Shown: positions 42,730 through 52,001, counted from the stretch's first letter. The stretch is DNA of 64,000 nucleotides from RUG626 sp051866775 (GCA_051866775.1 JBJDXR010000038.1:1-64000), one strand, 5' to 3'. Program-made: numbers and translations. The notes: a model not told the origin generated them from the letters alone.

Positions 42730-43425
42730 ATGTATAACATACTTATCTGCGACGACGACCGGGACATAGTTTCCGCGCTTAAAATATATCTCTCCTCAGA
42801 GGGCTACAACCTTTTTGAGGCGTACACCGGACGCCAGGCGCTGGAGGTTGTGCAGAAGAGCGAGATACACCTCGTCCTTATGGACATCATGATGCCGGAG
42901 CTTGACGGCATATCCGCCACGTCAAAGCTCCGTGAGGAGTACAACATACCAATAATCCTCTTAACCGCCAAGAGCGAGGACACGGACAAGGTGCTGGGCC
43001 TAAATATCGGCGCCGACGACTATGTGACAAAGCCCTTTAACCCGGTGGAAGTCCTGGCGAGGGTCCGGAGCCAGCTTCGCCGCTACACACGTCTAGGAGG
43101 GATAGAGCAGAAGCCCGACCATATCGTCATCGGCGGCATCGACCTTGACGATTCCGGAAAGACCGTATCCGTGGACGGTGAGCCGGCGTCCCTCACCCCT
43201 ACGGAATTTGCCATCCTGCGGCTTCTGATGCAGAATCCCGGAAAGGTGTTCTCCTCGGGAAAGATATACGCTCAGGTCTCCGGGGGTGCTGCGCTGGGTA
43301 CCGAAAGCTCCGTGGCGGTACATATAAGACACCTGCGTGAAAAGATTGAAATTGATCCCTCCGACCCCCGGTACATAAAGGTGGTCTGGGGACAGGGCTA
43401 CAAGTTCGAGGGGAACATAAAATGA
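42730..43425 (+). CDS. OmpR/PhoB-family response regulator
   Basis: A 231-residue DNA-binding regulator: receiver domain (2-115) with acidic pocket DDDRD, phospho-acceptor Asp in LMDIMMPELDG (about residue 54), Thr in LLTAKSED and Lys in DDYVTKPF, then a winged-helix domain (about 130-228, LTPTEFAILRLLMQNPGKVFSS, HIRHLREKIE). It resembles VanR-type regulators. The stop overlaps the kinase start (ATGA), forming one operon. No obvious target gene such as van or a transporter is adjacent. Confidence 0.93.
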   Translation: MYNILICDDDRDIVSALKIYLSSEGYNLFEAYTGRQALEVVQKSEIHLVLMDIMMPELDGISATSKLREEYNIPIILLTAKSEDTDKVLGLNIGADDYVTKPFNPVEVLARVRSQLRRYTRLGGIEQKPDHIVIGGIDLDDSGKTVSVDGEPASLTPTEFAILRLLMQNPGKVFSSGKIYAQVSGGAALGTESSVAVHIRHLREKIEIDPSDPRYIKVVWGQGYKFEGNIK

Positions 43426-45083
43426 AAAAGCTCAAGTATAACTTTGTTGCCAAGGTAACTGCGGTGTTTCTGTTTGCCTTCGGCATAATGGGCGGCTGCC
43501 TATCCGGGGCGTGTATCATAGGAGCATATATTCTGGAGTTTTACAAGATACCGGCAGGCACCTCCTATGAGATGGCGCTCAACAATCTCCTGTATAACGG
43601 ATATTATACCCAGAACACTTACGATGCGCTGTCCGTATATCACAACTCCCTTGGCCGTACGGTATTCAGCCTCCGGTACTGGGCGATCGCGCTGTTTGCG
43701 ATTGCTCTGATACTCGTCATCGTGCTGTTCATATTCCTGATGTGTGCAGCCGGGCGCAAGGAGGACCAGGACGAGGTCTATCTTGGCTTCTTTGACCGGA
43801 TCCCCCTGGACATCTCCCTCACCGCTGCGGTGCTGTCGGAGATTCTTCTGGTCTTTGTACTGTGGGAATACGTATATTACGGCTGGATTTCCAGTTTTGA
43901 TGACGTTATTCTGGGCGCTATTTTGACGGCTCTGATCGTGACCGCTGCGTTCCTTATTCTGCTGTCCTTCCTTTACACCTTTGCCGCCCGGGTGAAGGCG
44001 GGAAAGTGGTGGCGCAATTCCATCATCTATATGGTCCTGCGGTTTGTCTTTCGGTGTATGCGGGGCGTCTGGCGGTGGGCGGCGGCCCTTCTCCGGGCCA
44101 TACCTATTGTGTGGAAGACTGCGCTGGCAACGGCAGCGGTTTTTATATTTCTTGCCGTCATTTCATACGACGGCCTGTACTACGGCTTTAACGGCATGCT
44201 GTTTTTTGTGACGGCCCTTCTCGTCTTTGCCGCCGCTGTACTCGCCGCCTTCCAGATGAAAAAGCTTAAAGAGGCCGGGGAGAAGCTGGCCATGGGTGAT
44301 TTTGACTACAAGACCAACACGGACCGGATGTTCTGGGACTTTAAGCGCCACGCGGAGAATCTGAATTCCACCGCCGAGGGCATGACCGCCGCGGTGGAGT
44401 ACCGGATGCGCTCGGAGCGGCTCAAGACCGAGCTTATTACGAACGTGTCCCACGACATCAAGACGCCGCTTACCAATATCGTAAACTACGTTGATCTTTT
44501 ACAGAAGGAACACACGGCGGAGCAGGAATCCGAGTACTTGGAGGTACTGGCCCGCCAGTCGGCGCGGCTTAAAAAGCTGACGGTGGACCTTGTGGAGGCG
44601 TCCAAGGCCTCCACCGGTAATATAGCGATCGATCTTCAGCCAACAAACACCGGGGAGATAATAAACCAGGCAGTGGCTGAATACGCTGAGAAGTTCTCCG
44701 CCGGAAAGCTTGAACCTGTCGTCACCCTTCCGGAAAAGCCCATTTCCGTTATGGCAGACGGCCGGTACCTGTGGAGGGTGCTTGACAATCTCTTCAACAA
44801 CGCCGTAAAGTACGCTCAGCCCGGCACACGCATATACGTTGATGTCACGGCATCCACAGCCGAGGCCATTATCTCCGTAAAGAACATATCCCGCGACAGG
44901 CTGAACGTTTCAGCGGACGAGCTTATGGAGCGCTTTGTCCGGGGCGACACCTCCCGGCACACCGAGGGCAGCGGGCTGGGCCTCTCAATAGCGCGCAGTC
45001 TTACTGAGCTTATGGGCGGGAGCTTCAATATCTCCATTGACGGGGACCTGTTCAAGGCAAAGATATGCCTGAAGACGGCGTGA
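43422..45083 (+). CDS. Membrane sensor histidine kinase
   Basis: A 553-residue kinase partner of the preceding regulator. An N-terminal membrane helix with an extracellular loop of about 60 residues, then several further helices (about 85-290, six or so in all), a HAMP-like linker (KLAMGDFDYKTNTDRMF), the phospho-acceptor His in NVSHDIKTPLTN (near 343), N-box DNLFNNAVKYA and G-box GSGLGLSIARSL. The many-helix sensor with a small external loop suggests intramembrane or envelope-stress sensing. Signal unknown. Confidence 0.92.
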   Translation: MKKLKYNFVAKVTAVFLFAFGIMGGCLSGACIIGAYILEFYKIPAGTSYEMALNNLLYNGYYTQNTYDALSVYHNSLGRTVFSLRYWAIALFAIALILVIVLFIFLMCAAGRKEDQDEVYLGFFDRIPLDISLTAAVLSEILLVFVLWEYVYYGWISSFDDVILGAILTALIVTAAFLILLSFLYTFAARVKAGKWWRNSIIYMVLRFVFRCMRGVWRWAAALLRAIPIVWKTALATAAVFIFLAVISYDGLYYGFNGMLFFVTALLVFAAAVLAAFQMKKLKEAGEKLAMGDFDYKTNTDRMFWDFKRHAENLNSTAEGMTAAVEYRMRSERLKTELITNVSHDIKTPLTNIVNYVDLLQKEHTAEQESEYLEVLARQSARLKKLTVDLVEASKASTGNIAIDLQPTNTGEIINQAVAEYAEKFSAGKLEPVVTLPEKPISVMADGRYLWRVLDNLFNNAVKYAQPGTRIYVDVTASTAEAIISVKNISRDRLNVSADELMERFVRGDTSRHTEGSGLGLSIARSLTELMGGSFNISIDGDLFKAKICLKTA

Positions 45084-45138
45084 AGGAGAGACTATGAGCA
45101 GAAGCAATAAACACCGTAAAAACGGTCTTATTATTGTC

Positions 45139-45169
45139 GCCGCCGCGGGACAAAGTATCCCGCGGCGGC
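45139..45169. terminator. Bidirectional terminator between kinase and lysR
   Basis: GCCGCCGCGGGA and TCCCGCGGCGGC form a 12-bp stem between convergent genes, with modest T-richness on both sides. Confidence 0.7.
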
Positions 45170-45175
45170 CTTATT

Positions 45176-46096
45176 TCAATGTCCTGCCGAGCTGTCCTTA
45201 TCGTGGACCGCTTCGGCGTCAAATTTACCTTTCGCCTTCTCGCAATAATCCTGCAGGAAGTTAAAGAAGTCCACCACATACCGGTTATCAGTCTTATTGA
45301 GCTTGTAGGTCACTATTATGTCCCTCGAAAAGGCAGTATCTTTTATGGGCAGCAGCAGTATCTGCCCCCCGGTCATATCTCCCCATGTAAACTCCGGCCA
45401 GAAGCCCACCCCCATACCTGAGGCTATCATATTCTTGACCGCCGTAGGGCTGTCGCTCTCGAAAACTATGTTCGGCTTAAAAGCCATGTGCTGGCAAAGC
45501 TTATCACAGACCACGCGGAATTGCCGCTCCTCGCTCAGGCTTATAAAGTTCTCCTGCATCACATCCGTCAGCGAAATCCCGCTTCTCCCGTGGAACTTCG
45601 GAAGATCCGGTACAGCCAGAAATATCTTCTCGTTGCACACAAAGGTCTGCCCCTTCTGCTCCTCATCCACCTGATAAAAGAGCTTTGTGGTCACATATAT
45701 ATCGCATATCTCCTCAGGGTAATTCTGTAAAAACTCAAATTTTATATCTGGATTCTCCTTTTTATATGCGACGATTACCTCTGTAAGAAACGTGGACGCC
45801 GCAAGCACGTTGATGTGTATCGTCTCATTTTTCAGGTTGGCAAGACTCCTCATAGTGTCCGGCAGCTCCTCCAGCTCACGCAATATCGGCGTAAGGCGCT
45901 TTTTTAGATATCTGCCGTACTCCGAAAGCACTATGTTCCGCCCCTTCGGCAGAAAAAGCGGCACCCCCAGCTCCGCCTCCAGGTTGTGTATTGACTTGGT
46001 CAAGGATGGCTGAGCTATGTGCAGCTTCTCGGCGCTTTTCGTCATGTGCTGCTGCTCCGCCACCTCAAGAAAGTATCTAAGCTGTGTTAGCTCCAT
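45176..46096 (-). CDS. LysR-family transcriptional regulator
   Basis: A 306-residue regulator with an N-terminal winged helix-turn-helix (MELTQLRYFLEVAEQQHMTKSAEKLHIAQPSLTKSI, about 1-60, first 20 typical of the family) and a two-lobed effector domain (about 90-295). Strong TAGGAGG site. It is divergent from a SemiSWEET-like/SGNH-like gene pair over a 98-bp gap with a LysR-type dyad at 46125-46139, the classical layout for control of the divergent operon and of itself. Confidence 0.93.
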   Translation of the reverse strand: MELTQLRYFLEVAEQQHMTKSAEKLHIAQPSLTKSIHNLEAELGVPLFLPKGRNIVLSEYGRYLKKRLTPILRELEELPDTMRSLANLKNETIHINVLAASTFLTEVIVAYKKENPDIKFEFLQNYPEEICDIYVTTKLFYQVDEEQKGQTFVCNEKIFLAVPDLPKFHGRSGISLTDVMQENFISLSEERQFRVVCDKLCQHMAFKPNIVFESDSPTAVKNMIASGMGVGFWPEFTWGDMTGGQILLLPIKDTAFSRDIIVTYKLNKTDNRYVVDFFNFLQDYCEKAKGKFDAEAVHDKDSSAGH

Positions 46097-46124
46097 ATAG
46101 CCCTCCTAATTCATAATCTTAAAG

Positions 46125-46139
46125 CTATTATTTTAATAG
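46125..46139. promoter_or_regulatory. LysR-type operator dyad
   Basis: CTATTA-TTT-TAATAG is a perfect dyad of the LysR kind in the divergent intergenic region. A -10 TATACT for the rightward gene lies at 46174-46179. Effector unknown. Confidence 0.6.
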
Positions 46140-46194
46140 TTATTATATATTTTAATTATCTTCCCGTCAATGCTATACTACAATCGAAAGGTAG

Positions 46195-46482
46195 GTGTTG
46201 ACCACGAATCAGATTTTAGAAACAGCCATGCTCGTGTGCTTTGGTGTGTCATGGCCCTTTTCTCTGGTCAGGAATATCAAGGCCCATTCCGCAAAGGCGA
46301 TGAGCCTGCAGTTTACACTTCTCATAATCGCGGGTTATATTGCGGGGATAGCCGCCAAGCTCATAACGCACACCTTCAACTATGTGCTAATAGCGTATCT
46401 GCTGAATCTGGCGGTCGTCTCGGCTAATGTGGTGGTTTATTTTGTAAATCGGAAAGTAGATAAAAGGGAAGCAGCCCAATAA
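46195..46482 (+). CDS. SemiSWEET/MtN3-like small membrane protein
   Basis: A 95-residue protein with three membrane helices (about 8-22, 36-58, 62-84). The segment VSWPFSLVRNIKAHSAKAMSLQFTL resembles the PQ-loop/MtN3 half-transporter pattern (first 20 residues given in this order), in which dimers form a sugar pore. Translation starts at GTG 46195 or TTG 46198 behind AAAGG. First gene of the unit divergent from lysR; substrate unknown. Confidence 0.65.
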   Translation: MLTTNQILETAMLVCFGVSWPFSLVRNIKAHSAKAMSLQFTLLIIAGYIAGIAAKLITHTFNYVLIAYLLNLAVVSANVVVYFVNRKVDKREAAQ

Positions 46483-46497
46483 ATGAGGTGATTTTTT

Positions 46498-47049
46498 ATG
46501 AGCGGAGATAAAAAATTCAGGGAGCTTAACAGTATGGCGGATGGCCATGGGGTGGTGTTATTCGGATCCGACTTTTTGGCGGACCTTCCTGTATGCGAGC
46601 TTGCACAGAGCTTTCATATTTGGGAGCGGCTTTACAACAGGAGCGTCAAGGGTGCGGATATTGTTAAGGCCGGGGAGCTTTTGGAGGAGTGCGTCTTTGC
46701 ACTGCATCCCGATAAGGTTGTGGTAAATTTCGGAGAGGAGGATATTCTCCACGCAAATTTTGATATTGACGCCTTCATGTCCCAATATGAGTGGCTGCTT
46801 TATCAGATACATTCCGGTACCTCCGCCAAAATTTGCGTCGTATCGGTTTTCTCAGAAAAGCCCGAGGCCCGTCTTATAAATGAGCGGCTCCGCAAGCTTG
46901 CCAGGGAGACAGGCTGTGAATTTGTCAGTCTCGACGCTGCATTTAAGGACTCAAACCGCGAACTGAGGGTTTTTGACCTTTTAAAGCAGCAGCTGCGCAC
47001 GCACCCGCTGGGATTTGCGGACGCCATGACCGCAGTGACAGTATTGTGA
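46498..47049 (+). CDS. SGNH-hydrolase-like protein with altered catalytic blocks
   Basis: A 183-residue cytoplasmic protein with the layout of small SGNH/GDSL esterases: block I as VVLFGSDFLADLP, block II as YNRSVKGADI, block III as VVVNFGEEDIL (usually GxND), and a C-terminal HPLGFADA as a possible Asp/His block. Asn of block III is replaced by Glu-Asp, so activity is doubtful. Strong GAGGTGAT site; 15 bp after the SemiSWEET-like gene, so cotranscribed. The fold call is by pattern only. Confidence 0.5.
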   Translation: MSGDKKFRELNSMADGHGVVLFGSDFLADLPVCELAQSFHIWERLYNRSVKGADIVKAGELLEECVFALHPDKVVVNFGEEDILHANFDIDAFMSQYEWLLYQIHSGTSAKICVVSVFSEKPEARLINERLRKLARETGCEFVSLDAAFKDSNRELRVFDLLKQQLRTHPLGFADAMTAVTVL

Positions 47050-47102
47050 AATACATATGGTAGGCATCTGAAGGGCTTTTACTTTTCAGACAGGAAAAAA
47101 AT

Positions 47103-47135
47103 AAAGGGCAGACGAGGCCGTCTGCCCTTTTAATT
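47103..47135. terminator. Bidirectional terminator
   Basis: AAAGGGCAGACG pairs with CGTCTGCCCTTT; T-rich on the plus side and A-rich before the stem. It separates the SGNH-like gene from the convergent MATE gene. Confidence 0.88.
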
Positions 47136-47136
47136 T

Positions 47137-48633
47137 TTAAGCCTCCGACAGGGTGCTTTTTTCGCGCTTTGCGCCTATGCGCTTCCACCTTCCGGAGCTG
47201 TAGCGAACAGCCATGAGCAGGGTACGCAGGCACTGGTCGGCAACAAGAGCGATCCACGCGCCCCACAGGCCCCAGTCCAGAACATTCATGGCAATGGCGC
47301 AAAAACCGCTTCGCACTCCGAGAACGGTTATCATGATGACTATCGCCGTGTAACGGGTGTCGCCCGCTCCGCGAAGTCCTCCCGAGACTATGAACTGGTC
47401 CGCCTGAAACGGCTGGCTGGCCGCCAGCAGTATCAGTATCTTTCCGCCTATCTCGATGACATCCTCATTTGAGTTGTAGAGCGCCACAATGTTTTTATTT
47501 AACAGCACCATGAGCGCCATCAGCACAAAGGACACCAGGATCCCGATATTCCGCGTCTCCCGCATATAGATCTCCGCCATGTCCCGGCGGCGCTTTCCAA
47601 GGCTCTGGCCCATAAGGGTGGTGGCAGCGTTTGCAAACGCCTGACCGATCATAAAGCTCATGGCCTGAACGCTCATACATATCTGGTGGGTGGCGTAGAG
47701 CGTCTCGCCAAGCCCGGCGACCAAGCGCGTGTAGATGATTATGCCTGCACGCATGAACAGCTGCTCCACCATAGAGGGGACGCCGATGCTTATCACGTTT
47801 GCCATAAGGCCCTTATCGAACTTGAACTTCTCTTTAAAATCCAGATATATGTACCGTTTTTTCATCAGCACAACACAGGAGGCGATCACAAAGGCCACGG
47901 TCTGTCCAATGATCGTTGCCCAGGCAGCACCCTCCACGCCCATTGCCGGACAGCCGAATTTTCCATATATCATCACGTAATTCAGCATCAGGTTGACGAC
48001 GTTTGCCACAGTGTTATAAATCATCGGAGTTCGGGAGTCCCCTATGCCCCGCAGTGCAGCCGTGACAGTAATGGTCATGCACATCGGTACGAAGCCGTAG
48101 AGCTGTATATCAAGGTAGCGTGTGCCGTAAGAGAGCGTCGTATCAGTAACACCTGAGGCGCTCATGAATTTTATGAGCCACTCGGAGCTGAAAAGTCCTA
48201 CGATCATAAACACGATGGACATAAACAGGTTGAGTATAAGAGCCTGCTTAAAAACCTGATTGGCCCTTTCGCGGTTTTGCTGACCGCGAAAGCGCGCTAT
48301 CACCGCAGTTGCGCCCACGTTCAGCGCCTGAATAAGGGTCATGAGCAGGAACTTAGGCTGCGCCGCCAATCCAACCGCGCTCAGCGCCATCAGCCCCTCC
48401 TCCCCCGGAAGGCGCCCGACCATCACCTGATCGGCCATACTGGTAAGCTGCGTAAGCACCAGCTCGACAAAACTCGGCCATGCAATGAGCAGCACATCTT
48501 TTAACAGCATCTTACGCGTGACACCAGGTGGCATCTGGCGTTTCCTGACCCTGCCCAGATTGTCGGCACTGTCGCCGTAGGGAAGGCTGTCAAGCGTAAC
48601 GCTGACGACTTTTCCTTCTTGTTTTTTAGACAT
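47137..48633 (-). CDS. MATE-family efflux transporter
   Basis: A 498-residue multidrug/Na+ or H+ antiporter with 12 membrane helices in two homologous halves; the first begins LLKDVLLIAWPSFVELVLTQ with the family's SMADQVMVGRL, the second is near residue 270 with VPSMVEQLFMRAGIIIYTRLV. ATG 48633 (MSKKQEGK) is chosen because AAGG lies eight bases upstream; the frame's first ATG (48648) lacks a site. The leader carries a terminator-like hairpin (48700-48732), so attenuation is likely. Substrate not predictable. Confidence 0.92.
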   Translation of the reverse strand: MSKKQEGKVVSVTLDSLPYGDSADNLGRVRKRQMPPGVTRKMLLKDVLLIAWPSFVELVLTQLTSMADQVMVGRLPGEEGLMALSAVGLAAQPKFLLMTLIQALNVGATAVIARFRGQQNRERANQVFKQALILNLFMSIVFMIVGLFSSEWLIKFMSASGVTDTTLSYGTRYLDIQLYGFVPMCMTITVTAALRGIGDSRTPMIYNTVANVVNLMLNYVMIYGKFGCPAMGVEGAAWATIIGQTVAFVIASCVVLMKKRYIYLDFKEKFKFDKGLMANVISIGVPSMVEQLFMRAGIIIYTRLVAGLGETLYATHQICMSVQAMSFMIGQAFANAATTLMGQSLGKRRRDMAEIYMRETRNIGILVSFVLMALMVLLNKNIVALYNSNEDVIEIGGKILILLAASQPFQADQFIVSGGLRGAGDTRYTAIVIMITVLGVRSGFCAIAMNVLDWGLWGAWIALVADQCLRTLLMAVRYSSGRWKRIGAKREKSTLSEA

Positions 48634-48699
48634 TAAACATACCTTCATCTGTGAAAATCACCCGCGAGGGCGTAAAGCCGTACTCTTATGATGCACGGC

Positions 48700-48732
48700 A
48701 AAAAAAATTCCTCCCGGCCTCCGAGAGGAAGC
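48700..48732 (-). promoter_or_regulatory. Terminator-like hairpin in the MATE leader
   Basis: On the minus strand a stem with TTCCTC pairing to GAGGAA and inner CGG/CCG is followed by a run of eight T. It lies between the MATE promoter and start codon, and no gene upstream on that strand needs terminating, so it is a candidate attenuator. The remaining leader can form GCCGT...ACGGC (48679-48700 region). Confidence 0.6.
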
Positions 48733-48753
48733 AAAACGAATATTACTGTATAA

Positions 48754-48781
48754 ATTATAGCACTTTTGTAAGAAAACGCAA
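48754..48781 (-). promoter_or_regulatory. Promoter of the MATE gene
   Basis: Minus strand TTGCGT (48776-48781) and TATAAT (48754-48759), 16 bp apart. Predicted start near 48747, about 115 bases upstream of the start codon. Confidence 0.65.
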
Positions 48782-48807
48782 GTTTTGTACAGCATACCCT
48801 TGTACAT

Positions 48808-48836
48808 TTGCTTTTATATAGCGAAAGTGGTATACT
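48808..48836 (+). promoter_or_regulatory. Promoter of the SLH-GH18 gene
   Basis: TTGCTT (48808-48813) and TATACT (48831-48836) with 17-bp spacing, about 45 bp before the ATG. Divergent from the MATE promoter. Confidence 0.6.
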
Positions 48837-48881
48837 TTTTAAGCAAACGCTTTCAGCATATATACGAGGAAGAAGGTACTC

Positions 48882-50555
48882 ATGAAATACGCAAAAAAAC
48901 TCATATGTACAGCACTTTCAGTTATCCTGCTGCTAAGCCTGACCTCCGGTCCGGCTCTTGCCGACGGTACTGACGGGCCGCCGGCGTTCTCAGATCTTCC
49001 AAGCAGCGGCTGGGCAAGGGAGGCAATAACAGCCGCCTACAGCCACGGGCTGATGGAGGGCGTGGGCGACGGGTTTTTCGGGACAGGCCGGACCATCACG
49101 CGCGCCGAATTCATCACCGTCCTTGTCCGAATGTTCGGCTGGACGGCGAGCGCTTCTGAGGACAGCTTTTCAGATATATCAGGCAGTTGGGCAAGAGACT
49201 ACATAAACACCGCGGTGTCCCACGGCGTAGTCGACGCCGGCGGTAAATTCCGTCCGGCAGACGATATAACACGCCGGGAGATGGCCGTTATGCTTGTCCG
49301 TGCCCTTGGCTACGGCGACGTCGCAAAAGCAGCCGCCGACTACTCCATTCCCTTCACCGACGTGAACGACGACAGGGGTTATATAGTCGTTGCCTACGAC
49401 ATCGGTATGACTAACGGGACCTCCGACACCACCTTCTCTCCGGAGCGCACCTCCACCCGGGAGGAGACCGCCGCCATGCTGGTGCGCATTTATGAAAAAT
49501 ACATATCCTCTACTGAGTGGACCCATGCCTTTTATGCCATATCCTCCTACAGCCAGATAGAGCTGGCAAAACAGTTTGACGCGGTGAGCCTCGGCTGGAG
49601 CCGTATGGTCTATGACGGTGCCTCCGCACCGAGGCTTAACACAACCACCTCCGGCGGCAACGAGTATTACATCCCCTCCGGTTACGCCTCCGTCATAACC
49701 GAGCTTGAGGGTGCGGATGTTAAGCTCCATCTCTCTGTATACATGGATAGGACGAGTTCAATAGATGCTATGCTGTCCTCCCAAGATGCCCGCTCTCAGG
49801 CAATAAGCGCCATCATGGCTGAGCTCACACGCACTTATCCCGAGCTTGGCCGCAATCCCTACTCCGGCGTAACTATCGACTTTGAAGGTCTGCGCAGCGC
49901 AAGCAGGGATAATTTCACCGCATTTTTATCCGAGCTTGACTCAAGGCTTGAGGAAAACGGTATGACACTTTATGTTACCGTCGCCCCTGCCACCGCAGAC
50001 GGCATATATTACGACGGCTACGATTACCGCGCCATCGGAAATATTGCGGATAAAGTCATACTTATGGCTCATGACTACGCCGCAAAAAATCTCGATGGGT
50101 TTTTAAATTCCTCCTACTATAAGAACACCGCCCTCACTCCCATAAACTCCGTCTACTACTCCCTGCGTGCCGCCTGTGACGAAACCACCGGCGTTCAGGA
50201 TGTTTCCAAGCTTACGCTGGCCATTAGCCTGTCAAGCCTCGCTTGGGAGACTGACGAAAATGGACTTCTGACAAGCACATCGCCGCTTCAGCCTACTCAT
50301 ACAACAATTTACAAGCGTCTCACCGGCGGTGCGGTCATGGGCTGGTCGGAGTCCAGCCGCAATCCGTATCTCACATATGAGACCGAGAGCGGCCAGCACA
50401 TCTTCCTGTGGTATGAGGATTCCCGCAGCGTGGAGGCCAAGGTATCCTTAGCCAAGCTTTTCGGAGTAAACAGCGTCTCTGTCTGGCGGCTGGGGCTTAT
50501 ACCGTGCTATTCCGACGAGAGCCTTTACTACAATGTCATGGACGCAGTAAAATGA
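48882..50555 (+). CDS. Surface GH18 glycosidase with three S-layer homology domains
   Basis: A 557-residue exported protein: signal peptide (1-27), three SLH repeats (about 35-85, 93-145, 155-205; FSDLPSSGWAREAITAAYSHG, ITRAEFITVLVRM) that anchor to secondary cell-wall polymer, and a GH18 domain (about 215-557) with the catalytic end of the motif in GVTIDFEGL (Asp-Phe-Glu near 333). Related GH18 enzymes of spore formers cleave peptidoglycan or chitin-like chains. It faces a LysM-GH18 gene across a terminator. Start follows GAAGAAGG. Confidence 0.9.
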   Translation: MKYAKKLICTALSVILLLSLTSGPALADGTDGPPAFSDLPSSGWAREAITAAYSHGLMEGVGDGFFGTGRTITRAEFITVLVRMFGWTASASEDSFSDISGSWARDYINTAVSHGVVDAGGKFRPADDITRREMAVMLVRALGYGDVAKAAADYSIPFTDVNDDRGYIVVAYDIGMTNGTSDTTFSPERTSTREETAAMLVRIYEKYISSTEWTHAFYAISSYSQIELAKQFDAVSLGWSRMVYDGASAPRLNTTTSGGNEYYIPSGYASVITELEGADVKLHLSVYMDRTSSIDAMLSSQDARSQAISAIMAELTRTYPELGRNPYSGVTIDFEGLRSASRDNFTAFLSELDSRLEENGMTLYVTVAPATADGIYYDGYDYRAIGNIADKVILMAHDYAAKNLDGFLNSSYYKNTALTPINSVYYSLRAACDETTGVQDVSKLTLAISLSSLAWETDENGLLTSTSPLQPTHTTIYKRLTGGAVMGWSESSRNPYLTYETESGQHIFLWYEDSRSVEAKVSLAKLFGVNSVSVWRLGLIPCYSDESLYYNVMDAVK

Positions 50556-50644
50556 AGGATCGAAGTGCGCTTTAATAGAGGTCTCCTTGATAACGGCTCC
50601 TGTCGGGGAACGCGGCATGGTGTCTTTGCTCCACATATAAAACT

Positions 50645-50689
50645 ACAAAAGGCAGACGCATTGCAATCAGCAATCCGCCTGCCTTTTGT
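50645..50689. terminator. Bidirectional terminator between the two GH18 genes
   Basis: ACAAAAGGCAG and CCTGCCTTTTGT form the outer stem, with inner GCATTGC/GCAAT pairing, between convergent genes. Confidence 0.75.
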
Positions 50690-50720
50690 GTCTCTCGCGG
50701 CGCTTAAGTGCAGCGGCTTT

Positions 50721-52001
50721 CTATACTATCTTCCGCACACCGTAGCGGGCTGCGATATATGCCCAATTCTGGTTAAAGGGCCGCATGATGTTCCAATATC
50801 CCACGCCAAGAAGGTCAAATTCAGTTGTCAGAGCGAGCTTTGCCTCGATGCTGCGGACATCCTCAAACCACACGATATGCTGTCTGCCGTCGGCAAAATA
50901 CTCAAAGAATGGGGACTGCGCGATCTCGTCAAACTGTATGTTCGCCCCGTATCTGGCCGCCCTCTGTACGGCCCCCTGATTTCCGATGTTCTCAGCTCTT
51001 GATACCCCCTGCTCATAGGGGAGCGTCCAATCATAGCCATAGTTCGGTATACCCATCAGTATTTTATAGGGCGGTATCTCCGTCACGGCGTATTCCACCA
51101 CATCCCGCACCTGATTGAGGGGCGCCACGGCCATGGGCGGCCCGAATGTATACCCCCACTCGTATGTCATCAGGAGCACGGTATCCGCAATCGTCCCGAT
51201 GGCGGCGTAATCGTGTGCCTCGTATAACAGCCCCGGCTGGTTCGGATGTGTTTTCGGGGCAAGATCCACGTTCATTGTAAAGCCGTATCTCCCCAAATAC
51301 TCCGATGCCCGCCTCAGGAAGTTCTGATAGGCCTCGGCATCCTCCGGCGCTATGTACTCAAAATCCATATCCGCACCCACGTATCCCTTTTGGGTCATGA
51401 CCTCCACAAGGTGTGACAGCACCAGCTCCTGCAGAGCCTCATCATTAAAAAGCGCTGAAGCGCGCTGTGTTGAAAAGCCTCCGTTCTCGTCAATACTTGA
51501 CAGCACCAGCACCGGAGCGGCGTTAAACTGATACGCCAGACTTATAAGCTCAGTATCATTTACCGGTATAAGCTCGCCGCTCTCGGTAAAACCGTAGGAA
51601 AATATCGCCAGATATGTAAGATACGGCAAGGCCCGTAAGAGCGTTTGCCGCTGTATATGCGTATAGGCGTAGCCCTTTATTGATATCTCGCGTATTTTTC
51701 CGCCCTGAAAGGTGATGGTTATCTGCTGCCCCGGACGCAGCACAGGGTCAAATATGAGGTTCGGATTATTCTGGATAAGCTCGATCACTGTTACCCCGTA
51801 CATTGCGGCGACGCCGGATAGCGTGTCGCCCCGAACCACTGTATGAACTATCGCCGGGAGCGTTATTATGAGCGCCTGACCTATTACAAGCGTCTGTCCC
51901 TCCGTAAGCCCGTTATCAAGCCTTATCCGGCTGACGGCCACGCCGTACCTGCGGGCAATAGAGCTTAATGTATCACCGCTTCTTACAATATGTATCAGCA
52001 T
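50721..52001 (-). CDS. LysM-GH18 peptidoglycan glycosidase, SleL/YaaH-like
   Basis: A 426-residue protein with two LysM repeats (about 2-45 and 50-97; IVRSGDTLSSIARRYGV, VVRGDTLSGVAAMYGV) and a GH18 domain (about 105-420) whose catalytic Glu is in GADMDFEYI (near 213). This matches the spore cortex-fragment N-acetylglucosaminidase SleL/YaaH. No signal peptide is present, as with spore-coat-targeted SleL. Strong GGAGG site. Adjacent cell-wall genes are SLH-GH18 and Amidase_6. Confidence 0.92.
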   Translation of the reverse strand: MLIHIVRSGDTLSSIARRYGVAVSRIRLDNGLTEGQTLVIGQALIITLPAIVHTVVRGDTLSGVAAMYGVTVIELIQNNPNLIFDPVLRPGQQITITFQGGKIREISIKGYAYTHIQRQTLLRALPYLTYLAIFSYGFTESGELIPVNDTELISLAYQFNAAPVLVLSSIDENGGFSTQRASALFNDEALQELVLSHLVEVMTQKGYVGADMDFEYIAPEDAEAYQNFLRRASEYLGRYGFTMNVDLAPKTHPNQPGLLYEAHDYAAIGTIADTVLLMTYEWGYTFGPPMAVAPLNQVRDVVEYAVTEIPPYKILMGIPNYGYDWTLPYEQGVSRAENIGNQGAVQRAARYGANIQFDEIAQSPFFEYFADGRQHIVWFEDVRSIEAKLALTTEFDLLGVGYWNIMRPFNQNWAYIAARYGVRKIV

